From Ophiothrix spiculata (taxonomy: Eukaryota; Echinodermata; Ophiuroidea; Amphilepidida; Ophiotrichidae): a stretch of 41,054 nt of DNA. The stretch lies in assembly GCA_000969725.1 (NCBI GenBank), contig JXSR01S003862.1, one strand, 5' to 3'. Within the stretch, counting starts at the first letter, position 1. Each line of letters begins with the position of its first letter. The notes below the pieces were generated by a model, which did no database searches, was not told where the DNA came from, and worked only from the letters and a program-made list of their open reading frames with translations. A program made the position numbers and the translations under genes. This document shows positions 34,201-40,998 of this stretch, piece after piece.

Positions 34201-37200
34201 ACAGGTAAAATTCTAGTTCGGATGAATTTCATCCAAATTAAGTTATTTTACGCTACTTTCTACCTCAATTTATACTTTCTACAAATACATAAACTTGAGT
34301 TCAAGGTTTTGAAGTGGAATATGCAAACAAACTGAACAAAGACACCGCAGAAATTATGTGCGCCCTGTTGTGCGTTTTCGTGACCTGATGTAGTATTTTA
34401 GCATGTATGTATTTGTATTCTGCAATGCCTGTGTTATGTGATTTGTAAAAATCAGAACAATGTCTTTCGAGATTGGAAAGCCCTGTAATTCGGTATTTTG
34501 AAGGGTAAACATTTTGAGACAGATTTTGTGTTGTTGACGTACCTTTACCAATTCCCCCAGAAGTGCAGGATCTCTTGCTTTGGTCGAGCCTGTGTCTAAT
34601 GGAATTGCCACTACCTTCTTCATAACGTTTTTGAAAATGTCGTCAAGTTCTGGGGAAGAAATATATAATTACATAAATCTATAAGATTAATGTCTTCAGA
34701 ATACGGTATTACTGACTTAACCGCACTCCGAACAATAAAACTTTTTAACCCGAGATTACTCGGCACTACTTCACTATTGTTTGAACACTATAGACCATAT
34801 CGATAATTGACATAATCCCGCCGTTGATGGGGTAAATCCACAGAATCGGACGGGAAACGGAACTCAGAGCGAGGGCAAGTAGTGTGTTTATCATACTTGG
34901 CCTCGTTCTGAGTTCCGATTCCCCGTCCGGTTCTGTGGATTTACCCCATCAACGACGGGATTATGTCAATTATCGATATGGTCTATAGAAATAGGGACAT
35001 TTTATTTTTAAGTGTCAAAATAGACGGCGCTATTCATAAAAACCTAAAACTCCGTGGATTTTGACAACTTTTGAATACATGTAGGGCTTTTGGGGGCACT
35101 TGCGGTGCGGATTCATTTTAGTCCTTCACACACAAGGTAGCAGAAGTATAAGAAAGTTTCTCCTGTGTATATCTCATTTTAGAAAAAAAGTGGTCTTGGG
35201 TCAGTCTTGAATTCTGGTATTCATGTGGTAGCTCAAAATAACCATAAATTGACCCATACAAGCTATTCAGGACGGATATGTTTCGAAATCGACCGAAGCA
35301 TATATTTTTCACCTATATATTTCACAAAATGAAGTTTGTCGAAATTAAGGATGTATGGAGGTGGAAATTTACATATATTATATAGATTACCGGCACGTGA
35401 CGAACAATAAATCATCGCATCTTGCGTGTTGGTATACTGAGTAGTTACTGCTGGTGTTGTAACTTGAGGAGTTTTGGCTGGTGTTGTTACTTGAATAGAT
35501 TTTGCATTCGTGGTAGCCTGAGTTGTTACGGCTGGTGTTGTAACGTGAGTCGTTTCTGCCGTTATTGAAATCAGAGTAGTTTTTGCATCTGTGGTAGCCT
35601 GAGTTGTTACGGCTGGTGTTGTAACCTGAGTCGTTTCTGCCGTTGTTGCAATCCGAGCAGTTTTCGCATCTGTGGTAGCCTGAGGTGTGACAGCTGACGT
35701 TGTAACCCGAGTTGTTTTTGCTATTGTAGTAACCCGATTAGTTACTGCTGGTGTTGTAACTTGAGTAGTTTTCGCATCTGTAGTAGCCTGAGTTGTTTCA
35801 GTTGGTGTTGTATCCTGCGTTTTTTCTAACACTGTTGTAATCCGAGTTGTTACTGCTGGTGTTGTAACTTGAGTAGTTTTTGCATCGGTGGTAGCGTGAG
35901 TTGTTACAACTGGTGTCGTAACGTGAGTCGTTTCTGCCAATGTTGTTACCTGATTAGTTATTGCCAATGTTGTTACTTGAGTAGTTTTTTCATCCTTGGT
36001 AGCCTGCGTTGTTACGCCTGGTGTTGTAACCTGAGTCGTTTCTGCAGTTGTTGTAAATTGAGTAGTTTTTGCATCTGTAGTAGTCAGAGTAGTAACAACT
36101 GGTGTTCTGTACTTGGTCGTTACTCCCACTGTTGTGGTCTCCATTAATGTAGTTATTTCAGTCGTAGTAGTTTTTTCTGATCCAGTGAGTAGTTATGTTT
36201 GTTAAAGAAAAAAATACAATTCCTTCTTTAAGAAGATACTAAAAACGCATTTAATATGAAACAAGTAAAAACGTTTTTTAAGTCAAGGAAACTATTTTGA
36301 ATAAAACGTGACAGGGTAAACTCTCGTATCTTTCATCATTTTACAGGTATTAAAGGCATTTGTCTACCAAAAATAGATATTAATTGGATAATGAACATCA
36401 TTTACTCTTCCGACAATACTTCTGAAAATTTGGAGCTAAAAGTTTCATTTTTTTTTTAATTTCTTTTATCTATAAATCAATGTTGCCGATGCACAATAGT
36501 TAAATAATCCATGGCTCGGGATACAACTGGAAATACCTAAACCGCACGTCGTCTACGATTTTTTTGGGAACAACTACTTACCAGACTGCGTCATATACAG
36601 TGCACGGTATTTTGTACAACCACCAAGGCCGCCAGAGGAGACTATAGTAGCTCCTGTACCGTCGAGATTGACTGATTTGAGGCCGTCATCTCTGACTAGA
36701 AACCATATCTTGTTTCCCACCAGGCCGATGCCAACCATTTGACCATTGCTTGTTATGGTTGTTTTGCTACCAGTAGAAATACTGTACTTATAAATTCCCC
36801 CACCATCTCTTTTTTCTGCTACGTATAACATATTTTCTGTATAAAAGATATGAGGGCATAACCATAGTTGGCCATCAAACAACATTTTCGCTACCAAACA
36901 TTTGGTCGTGACGTCACCAAATATTTGCGATCGAATTTAAAGTATAAACCGGTAACAAACATTTCAGACAATGAATATCATGATATTGCAATTCAACACA
37001 TGTGCAACCATCATCATCATTATCATCATTGTTATCGTAATTGTCATCTAAAGAATGTTGAAAAATACATTTTTGTGTGCAGTTCGTCGTTTAATCAAAC
37101 ATAGGCCTAATATTTAGTAAAAATGAAGAAATTGTTCATCTTTTTATGAAATGCTCCTCCTCCTCCTCCTTCTCCTCCTCCTCCTCCTCCTCCTCCTCAT

Positions 37201-40200
37201 CATCATCATCATGGTCATCATCATCATCATCATCAAGAACTACATAGGCAGCTTCGCCATCCGCATCACCTCCGTCGTCTTAGCATACCAGACCAGTCTG
37301 CTGTAATAACTTCTGGTTGATTAAAACTAGTCAGGGTATTTGGTGAACCTCCACTGGACATAGATATGTGCCGTAATGTGTTTGGATTAGTAGAATCAGA
37401 TGCAGTAGTTGTGAAATAAATATCTCTGAAATGAAAATTCGAAGAATTGGATGAAACACAGACTTTCATCAATATACCGGCTCCATATTTCTCGGACATA
37501 CTGATGAGACATACATACATACATACATACAACATACATATAAACAGTCCGGGCAATGCTCCAGATCTGAAGCCGCTTCAAATCTGGCGTAACGGCACCA
37601 GATCTGAAGCCATATATCCCATAATGCATCGCAACAAGCAATGCCAACCGTTTACAATTCAAATTTCAGACTGATTTTTACTGTAAAATATAATAGAAAT
37701 TTATAGTTTTTTGATAATTTATGGTTTATTTGTGACTTATTATATATTCATGTACAAGATTGAGTAAAACCACATTAATTTTAATTAATAACGTAAGTTA
37801 ATTAACTAATTTGTTTAATTAATCGGATTAACCTCAGTTAGTAGAATTTTTTACTCACATGGAACTTTTAGCCAATATGATATACTTGATGAAAATATAA
37901 GAATTTGTTTATCCTGACCTAAAATAAACTGTCGATTAACAAAAAACTACAAAATTACTCCAGATCTGGAGCATAGGCTCCAGATCTGAAGCCGGATTCA
38001 GATCTGGAGTATTTCCCATACTGATAAAAGGCCTTTTAATCAAAAGGATATAAAGTGCTGAGAAAGAGTGAAGGAAAAATAAAGGAAGAGAACTCAACCA
38101 AATAATCTGGGGAAAAGGTGATTTTTGATGGACTTCTTCAAGGAAACAACGGTGGTGGAGCCTCTGGCCACAGCAGGGAGCTTATTCCATAGGTGTGGGG
38201 CTGAGGTAGAAAAAGCCAGTCAGAGTATCAGAGTACGGGGTCTTGGAGAGCTCAGACGGATGGATGTAGAGGACTAAAGGGAACAACCAGACAGCTTGTG
38301 AATGTGGAGGATGGGTGAGATGTATTGAGGAGAGAGGCTTTTTTAGGGATTTTAAGGTATGGACAAGGGTGCGGAATTGGATGCGCTGGGCATCAGGAAG
38401 CCAGGATGACAGGATGAATGAGTGCGCTTTTGTTTCTCGGAGATGAGCCGAGCACATCTGTTTTGAATCCTCTGAAGGCGAGTCAAATTCTTCTTGGAGA
38501 TGCCATTTAGAAGAGCACTACAATAATCCAACCTTGAGAGGATAAGAGCACGGACAGCACTTAAAATCAAGGACGGGACGCATTCAGGATGCATCAATAT
38601 GCATCGCGAGTGCATTGGACAAAAGTGGTACCACTCTTACCCATTATTTTTGTCAACAACCAGTCCATGTGATTCAGCAGTAGTAAATTCTGTTATACCG
38701 CCTGGGTCAATTGAATCAGCTATCTCAGCGCGACGAATTCTCTTGTCGGTGTCATCCGTCCAAGTTATGTGACCATCAAAAACGTCTATTGCAAATGGAT
38801 CTAAATTTGATAGGAAATTCAGTTTAAATATGTATAATGCTATAAAATCTGTTTTATACCCTACTTAATTTTACTATGGCCTAATTGATGAATCATTTGA
38901 AGGTGCAATTGGAATTGAAGTTCTAGGCCTTTCAGTCTTTGTTATTTGTTATGGGGGAATAGTTTTATGATTTAGCATTGATCATAAATTCTTTGTCATT
39001 TGCTTTCCTGGTGGCATTCAATTTTGTTCATAGCCCAATGTTTAGTAGATTTATCAACGGGCAAAAAAACCCAAACACTGAAACTTCCACCCACTTAGGT
39101 CAAATACAATGCTTTAATAGCAAAATGTTTTATCATTAACCAACGGAGGTTCTTTCTGCATTTCATTAGTCCTAAGTTTCCTTTTGGTATATGCTGATAA
39201 CACTGGAGTTATTTGTGGGAGGTTTAGTACTTTATTTTCTTATTGAGTATTGATAATCCGATGTACGTGTATCCCTGGTATATACCAAATAGCAAGGCCT
39301 TACCTCCTCCATAAATTTGAACAGGACTTGTCCCATCATAGCCCATCTTAAAAATCCCTGTGTTCTTCATTGAAACAAAAATGTCTCCAGAACTAGTATC
39401 ATGCGTAATTGCTTTCCCGCGGTGGCCTGTTTTATAAATACTTGAAAAGACCGGGTTGTTTGCGTCATTTGCGGAATACACGCTTTTAGTACCATCGGCA
39501 TTGTCGCAAGACAAGTAAACTGGAAAAAAGAAAATACAACTGAATGAAAGATGAACATATTCTATATGAATTTCATTAAGGTGTGGCAAACCAAAATTCG
39601 TAGATTGTTTAGCACAAGATCAGAGTACAAGATCGACACACATGTCACTTGTTTTGCTTTCAGAATACGCCAGGTGTATAACTTTCCATATTTACACCAA
39701 TAAAAATGTTTCAAATACCTAGTGACATTTTCTTAAAATTGTTCAAATGGGGTACAATAATTGCACTTACTTTACTCTCTTTTTGAGTAGTTACCATTGC
39801 GTAACATTTGCGCATGGTTTCAGTGAGGGTATTCATTTAAAACATGTATGATCCCGGATAGGAAATAAATTCAAACAGATATGGCGGCTTACCAAGCTTA
39901 CGGTGTCAGTTTATACTTCTTATGAGCTACCAAATATTTGGTGGATCAGTTCTTTTTTATCTTATAATCTGATATATATTTCCAGTTGTGGTGACAAAAA
40001 AAATCACTACACTACTCTTGAGGAACACTTGATGTCAAATGTTTGATGGTTTACAACACAATGCATCCGTTATTGAGTACAAGATGCATTGGAATTATAG
40101 GCTAACAAAATGGGTATCATTTCCTTTGGTCTCACGTAGACTAACCTTCAGAGCCCATATTCACGAAATACCGCTAACTCTAGTTGGCTGCCAACCTATT

Positions 40201-40911
40201 GTATACCTGTCAAAATGTGACAGATAGACAAATAGTTATAGCAGCCAACTAGAGTTAGCGGTGTTTCATAAATATGGGCCCAGAACGTTTGGCACGCGGC
40301 CGGTAACCAGAGCCCATATTCATGAAACACCGCTACACTAGTTGGCTGCTAACTCTTTGTCTACTAGTACCTGTCACAAAGTGTTAGCAGCCAACTAGAG
40401 TTAGCGGTGTTTAATAAATATGGGCTCAGGGGTACTTATTATACCAGTTACTCTCTGGGGCTCTAACGGGCACGAGGTCTTCTTTATCAGATGACACAGA
40501 TTGATACTTCTATTACTCTGAAAAAAGGGAAAACGCAGTATGTGCAATGATGTCATATTGTGAGGTACCTCTTTTTCCTTGGAGAAATCCTGCACAAATG
40601 AGCTAACGCCCAATTTTCTTTCATAACTTTATAAGCAGTATCTATATAATATACTCTATAAAACATCTTTAAATAGAACAAGGGATTGGATTCAAGAGAA
40701 ATTTCATGTACATATATGATATGAAGTATCATCTATGCTTTATGCACATACTGCGTTTTTACTATGTTGAGTAGTATTAGGCAGACATACCTGTACCGGA
40801 ATCTGGAGGAGATGTAGGTGGATCCAAGGCTATTGCTTCACTGCGATAAAGACAACCGAGATACGCTAGGAGAATTAGTAGCTTTGGGTAACTCTTCCCC
40901 ATTCTCATCAT
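22032..40911 (-). CDS. Adhesion GPCR with N-terminal YWTD-type propeller and Thr-rich stalk (18 exons)
   Basis: I assembled this gene by hand from exon-like stretches flanked by GT-AG sites on the minus strand. Exons in transcript order: 40911-40791, 39519-39304, 38800-38641, 37425-37289, 36836-36582, 36176-35391, 34649-34543, 33612-33532, 32836-32722, 30807-30698, 29823-29741, 28454-28343, 26746-26643, 26379-26274, 25500-25280, 24683-24617, 23789-23701, 22248-22032. All phases join and the sum is 3,087 nt, giving 1,028 aa. Layout: signal peptide (1 to about 25), propeller (41-296), Thr-rich stalk (297-558), GAIN-like region with GPS (559-755), seven-helix domain (about 765-1010), short tail. 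By family knowledge this is a cell-surface receptor that self-cleaves at the GPS and signals through a tethered agonist. The ligand is unknown. The least certain joins are the 5' ends of exons 9 and 10. Confidence 0.85.
22370..22660 (+). mobile_element. tRNA-derived SINE
   Basis: The tRNA-like head AGTTAGCTCAATCGGTAAGG (A box) and GAGTTTGAACCCC (B box) is followed by a body with TTCCCTTGGACAAGGAACTA. The open frame here (22347-22655) is incidental. It lies about 100 bp upstream of exon 18, in intron 17. Confidence 0.75.
23046..23640. mobile_element. MITE family C, copy 1
   Basis: The termini AACCCATTAACTGCATAAGG (left) and CCTTATGCAGTTAAGTGTTA (right) are inverted repeats. The right end also carries AAATGTTGGGTACCATGGTG just inside, shared with the copy at 27800-28307. 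Homopolymer C/A runs occur near 23493-23512. It lies in intron 17, about 60 bp from exon 17. Confidence 0.7.
23701..23789 (-). CDS. Adhesion GPCR exon 17: TM5 end and ICL3
   Basis: The exon reads INTGILLTIGRILFRSVNTV then NAMKDMAGIR, joining VGPVGAVVL to complete TM5 and run into the third intracellular loop. Acceptor TCTTTCTGAAG, phase 0; donor CAG|GTATGT, phase 2. Confidence 0.8.
24617..24683 (-). CDS. Adhesion GPCR exon 16: ECL2 and TM5 start
   Basis: The exon reads SCWLNTEDGIIWAFVGPVGA then VVL. The C-W-L of ECL2 (Cys906) should pair with Cys834, and W-A-F-V-G-P-V is the TM5 signature. Acceptor TGCTCTTTGCAG is phase 2; donor TTG|GTAAGT is phase 0. Confidence 0.88.
25118..25280. mobile_element. 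Foldback element abutting the exon 15 donor
   Basis: TTAGGCGCTGGAGCACAATC at the left mirrors the right end, whose reverse complement is TAAGGCGTTGGAGCACAAAA, with further pairing through ATCTGTGGCC/GGCCACAGAT. The right terminus begins within the GTAAGG splice donor of exon 15. Confidence 0.75.
25280..25500 (-). CDS. Adhesion GPCR exon 15: TM3 and TM4
   Basis: The exon begins TVCAMIAGLLHYLFLSVFGW then TLVEGLNLYYKIVKVYGSE, and continues into LLYYVILGWGVPVPIVAITA. Cys834 is the conserved TM3 cysteine, L-H-Y-x-F-L-x-x-F-x-W-x-L-x-E-G is the class B2 TM3 signature, and GWGVP is the TM4 signature. Donor CAAG|GTAAGG is phase 2 and is directly continuous with a foldback repeat. Confidence 0.92.
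25757..25990 (+). mobile_element. tRNA-derived SINE
   Basis: A degenerate tRNA head ends CCGGGTTCGATTCCTGGTCC (B box) and is followed by a body with GCAGGTTTCTCTCCAGTACT and CCTTCTGCATCCAAAAC, a motif common in invertebrate SINEs. It lies in intron 14. Confidence 0.7.
26274..26379 (-). CDS. Adhesion GPCR exon 14: ICL1 and TM2
   Basis: The exon reads GSLRKMERYIIHTNLCAALL followed by SAQSLFLMGVDRTGNK. The S-L-R-x(5,7)-I-H-x-N-L-C pattern is diagnostic of TM2 in adhesion/secretin-like GPCRs. Acceptor CATCTAAG is phase 2; donor AAG|GTAATG is phase 0. Confidence 0.85.
26643..26746 (-). CDS. Adhesion GPCR exon 13: transmembrane helix 1
   Basis: After acceptor TTTGTTACAG the exon reads IPDVHGRVQNILTQVLSSMS followed by IFALGLMIFVFLFLG, a hydrophobic helix matching TM1. 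Donor GG|GTAAGTG is phase 2. Confidence 0.8.
27800..28307. mobile_element. MITE family C, copy 2
   Basis: The left end AGCGGTCAAGAGGGCGGTCC and the right end GGACCCCCCTTGACCACTTA are imperfect inverted repeats. The right end carries AAATGTTGGGTCCATATGGA, matching copy 1. It lies in intron 12, about 35 bp from exon 12. Confidence 0.6.
28343..28454 (-). CDS. Adhesion GPCR exon 12: GPS cleavage site and tethered agonist
   Basis: The exon reads ATFSPHGLTKIFEGNRSVTC then KSDHTTSFAILLKVSDYQ. His747-Thr748-Thr749 is the cleavage triad, and TSFAILLKV is the tethered-agonist strand. Compared with the family consensus (W-S-x-x-G-C ... C-x-C-x-H-L-T), the Trp is Phe726, the second Cys is Leu731 and the fourth Cys is Ser745. 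Acceptor GATACAG is phase 2; donor CAG|GTAAGC is phase 0. Confidence 0.83.
28811..28942. mobile_element. Foldback MITE family D, copy 1
   Basis: GGGCCCATATTCATGCAATC ... GATTTCATGAATATGGGCCC, with an inner CTAACTGTAATTGGCTGC / GCAGCCAATTAGAGTTAG pair. It is about 130 bp and related to two copies in intron 1. Confidence 0.8.
28999..29621. mobile_element. MITE-like element with TTAACCCTCGTCTACCC termini
   Basis: TTAACCCTCGTCTACCCTGG (left) and CCTGGGTAGATGAGGGTTAA (right) are inverted terminal repeats flanking about 620 bp. G homopolymers occur near 29030-29039 and 29207-29219. It lies in intron 11. Confidence 0.7.
29741..29823 (-). CDS. Adhesion GPCR exon 11: first half of GPS
   Basis: Acceptor TTTGTTTTCAG, phase 0, then ISGVDTYPSGLNQSKIESVC and VFWDPNL. 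The C-V-F-W-D sequence (Cys716, Trp719) is the conserved opening of the GPS motif. Donor TAGC|GTAAGA is phase 2. Confidence 0.82.
30060..30660 (+). mobile_element. RTE-like LINE remnant interrupted by a small MITE
   Basis: Frames read FENHEEFRYLGSTNYSNSNC and, further on, MGYFGHILKR then SDCRIALLMEN. These resemble the C-terminal part of RTE/BovB-type reverse transcriptases (x-F-x-Y-L-G-S ... G-H-I-x-R). The copy is broken by stops. A roughly 120-bp inverted repeat (about 30240-30356, ACATCACGAAACG / CGTTTCGTGATGT) is inserted in it. Confidence 0.5.
30698..30807 (-). CDS. Adhesion GPCR exon 10: GAIN subdomain B
   Basis: The exon reads DSDWKNNQTNIWSDEILNFR then FLINGTEHSVGNDFTLP. It carries two N-glycosylation sequons (NQT, NGT) and the aromatic beta-strand pattern of GAIN. 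Donor CCG|GTAAGT is strong and phase 0. Two acceptors are possible: CCAAAG|AT at 30807, which preserves phase, or the better-looking GATACAG|C at 30815, which would need a different upstream phase. Confidence 0.62.
30913..31417. mobile_element. Foldback element with about 90-bp arms
   Basis: CAGTCCGGTCCAACTGCCCA at 30913 is mirrored by TGGGCAGTTGGACCGGACTG ending at 31417, and complementarity continues over about 90 bp on each side. It lies in intron 9, about 100 bp upstream of exon 10. Confidence 0.85.
31804..31940. mobile_element. Compact long hairpin
   Basis: Two roughly 60-bp arms (GGTCTGGTGCCATATTCCAT / ATGGAATATGGCACCAGACC at the centre) are separated by a loop of about 12 nt. It lies in intron 9. 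Confidence 0.85.
32722..32836 (-). CDS. Adhesion GPCR exon 9: GAIN-like region
   Basis: The exon reads VIAQSVSHNLLLQGTPLSTS, then a short linker, then VSISVDSIARLPKG. The I-x-x-L-P strand resembles the first beta strand of GAIN subdomain B. Donor AAAG|GTAAAT is phase 1. The 5' end is uncertain: TCTTAG|AG would give phase 1, while phase continuity from exon 8 needs use of the AG two bases later, starting at 32836. Confidence 0.6.
32876..33070. repeat. Pyrimidine-rich low-complexity tract
   Basis: The plus strand is strongly C/T-rich for about 190 bp, in intron 8 just upstream of exon 9 in transcript sense. The plus-strand open frame here is compositional. Confidence 0.7.
33532..33612 (-). CDS. 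Adhesion GPCR exon 8: GAIN-like region
   Basis: A short 27-codon exon, phase 0 on both sides, reads EVLQNVTNSLVYGSTKCMNS then LTNDIIT. It carries one N-glycosylation sequon (NVT). Acceptor TTATGTTTCAG is good; donor ACG|GTAATA is moderate. It joins exon 7 into a continuous helix (GELVK-EVLQNVTNSL). Confidence 0.6.
34015..34165. repeat. Short repeats of CCAACGTT
   Basis: GTTGGGCCAACGTTGGC, GATGTTGAGTCAACGTTG and GATGTTTAACCAACGTTC recur about 60 bp apart in intron 7. They look like a decayed small tandem repeat. Confidence 0.45.
34543..34649 (-). CDS. Adhesion GPCR exon 7: start of GAIN-like region
   Basis: Acceptor TTCTTCCCCAG enters in phase 1 and the exon reads ELDDIFKNVMKKVVAIPLD through GELVK. 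The amphipathic helical character fits the GAIN subdomain A of adhesion GPCRs. Donor AAG|GTACGT is phase 0; a second possible donor, TTG|GTAAAG, lies 6 nt upstream and is also phase 0. Confidence 0.65.
34789..34988. mobile_element. Near-perfect 200-bp hairpin
   Basis: Two 88-bp arms (beginning CTATAGACCATATCGATAAT and ending in its complement) flank a 24-bp centre. It lies in intron 6, near the 3' side of the mucin-like exon. Confidence 0.85.
35391..36176 (-). CDS. Adhesion GPCR exon 6: Thr-rich mucin-like stalk
   Basis: A single 786-nt exon, phase 1 on both sides, encodes 262 residues dominated by Thr. It is built from about 25 imperfect 9-residue units of the type TTQVTTPAV or TTQATTDAK, which combine into a 27-residue (81-nt) higher-order repeat near the 3' end. 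Such a stretch should be heavily O-glycosylated and extended, holding the propeller away from the membrane. It ends YTNTQDAMIYCSSRAG. The donor GCCG|GTAATC is weak. Repeat number is likely to vary between alleles. Confidence 0.82.
36582..36836 (-). CDS. Adhesion GPCR exon 5: propeller blades 5-6
   Basis: An 85-codon exon with two blade signatures, NMLYVAEKRDGGGIYKYSIS and NKIWFLVRDDGLKSVNLDGT. These complete six blades over about 256 residues, close to the usual size of an LDLR YWTD propeller. The acceptor is CTTTTATACAG and the donor TCTG|GTAAGT, both phase 1. No EGF-like module follows, although LDLR-family propellers are normally capped by one. Confidence 0.82.
37154..37235. repeat. CTC/CAT trinucleotide microsatellite
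   Basis: A run of CTC units passes into CAT units in intron 4. A CATA run follows at about 37510-37531 in intron 3. Confidence 0.95.
37289..37425 (-). CDS. Adhesion GPCR exon 4: propeller blade 4
   Basis: The exon reads GDIYFTTTASDSTNPNTLRH and continues ISMSSGGS. DIYFTT occupies the YWTD position and LRHISMSSGG is the following strand. Acceptor TTTCATTTCAG enters in phase 2, matching the donor of exon 3; donor TCTG|GTATGC leaves in phase 1. Confidence 0.8.
37555..38015. mobile_element. Element bounded by CTCCAGATCTGAAGCCG hairpins
   Basis: CTCCAGATCTGAAGCCG and its complements occur in clusters at 37557-37606 and 37958-38013, each cluster folding on itself. The 350-bp interior is AT-rich. 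It lies in intron 3. Confidence 0.55.
38040..38620 (-). mobile_element. L2/CR1-like LINE C-terminal fragment
   Basis: The minus strand reads LILSAVRALILSRLDYCSAL then LNGISKKNLTRLQRIQNRCA (a conserved RT C-terminal block). After a frameshift it reads DAQRIQFRTLVHTLKSLKKP, then FSTSAPHLWNKLPAVARG and LKKSIKNHLF. The copy is 5'-truncated, broken, and ends in intron 3 about 20 bp from the donor of exon 3. It has the same orientation as the host gene. Confidence 0.8.
38641..38800 (-). CDS. Adhesion GPCR exon 3: propeller blade 3 with ITWTD motif
   Basis: The reading begins DPFAIDVFDGHITWTDDTDK and continues RIRRAEI. This is the clearest LDLR-B (YWTD) signature in the gene, and P-F-A-I-D-V-F is the usual strand before the YWTD strand. 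Acceptor AAATTTAG (phase 1); donor GG|GTAAGA (phase 2). The exon ends about 20 bp from the truncated end of a LINE fragment in intron 3. Confidence 0.82.
38855..39245 (+). repeat. Dispersed repeat family B, copy 2
   Basis: Direct repeat of 9575-10010, in intron 2, filling nearly the whole intron. It lacks the 420-bp array that follows copy 1. Confidence 0.75.
39304..39519 (-). CDS. Adhesion GPCR exon 2: propeller blades 1-2
   Basis: This 72-codon exon has both splice phases equal to 1, acceptor TTTTTTCCAG and donor GGAG|GTAAGG. It reads from VYLSCDNADGTKSVYS to GTSPVQIYGGG. The segment GDIFVSMKNTGIFKMGYDG has the spacing of an LDLR class-B blade: a beta strand at the YWTD position, a short loop, then an I/L-x-R/K-x-x-x-D-G strand. 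Residues are about 41-112 of the protein. Confidence 0.8.
40151..40281. mobile_element. Foldback MITE family D, copy 2
   Basis: GAGCCCATATTCACGAAATA ... TTTCATAAATATGGGCC with inner CTAACTCTAGTTGGCTGC / GCAGCCAACTAGAGTTAG arms. It lies in intron 1. Confidence 0.85.
40309..40427. mobile_element. Foldback MITE family D, copy 3
   Basis: AGAGCCCATATTCATGAAAC ... TTTAATAAATATGGGCTC, with the same inner arms as copy 2 and 27 bp away from it. Confidence 0.85.
40791..40911 (-). CDS. Adhesion GPCR exon 1: start codon and signal peptide
   Basis: The exon reads MMRMGKSYPKLLILLAYLG followed by CLYRSEA and a Pro/Ser/Asp-rich linker. It has a basic n-region, a Leu-rich h-region and a small residue near position 26, which is a typical signal peptide. 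The donor is CAG|GTATGT, phase 1. Three nearby ATGs compete (40911, 40908, 40902). A further in-frame ATG at 40938 would add MLLIKTIIE, and an in-frame TGA lies just upstream of it. I chose 40911 because it gives the cleanest signal peptide. Confidence 0.7.
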
Positions 40912-40983
40912 CTCAATGATAGTTTTAATAAGTAACATTATTCAATAGGCTTATGCACCAGGCAGGAAAGAAACATCACCAGT

Positions 40984-40998
40984 TCCATATAAAGAAGC
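40984..40998 (-). promoter_or_regulatory. TATA-like sequence upstream of adhesion GPCR
   Basis: The minus strand reads CTTCTTTATATGGAA, 46-87 bp upstream of the two candidate ATGs (40938 and 40911). The position suits a core promoter with a short 5' UTR, but the window ends soon after and there is no other support. Confidence 0.2.

Noticed and set aside
35869-36147. Cys/Ser-rich plus-strand frame
   Set aside because: It is the antisense of the Thr-rich repeat exon and has no features of its own.
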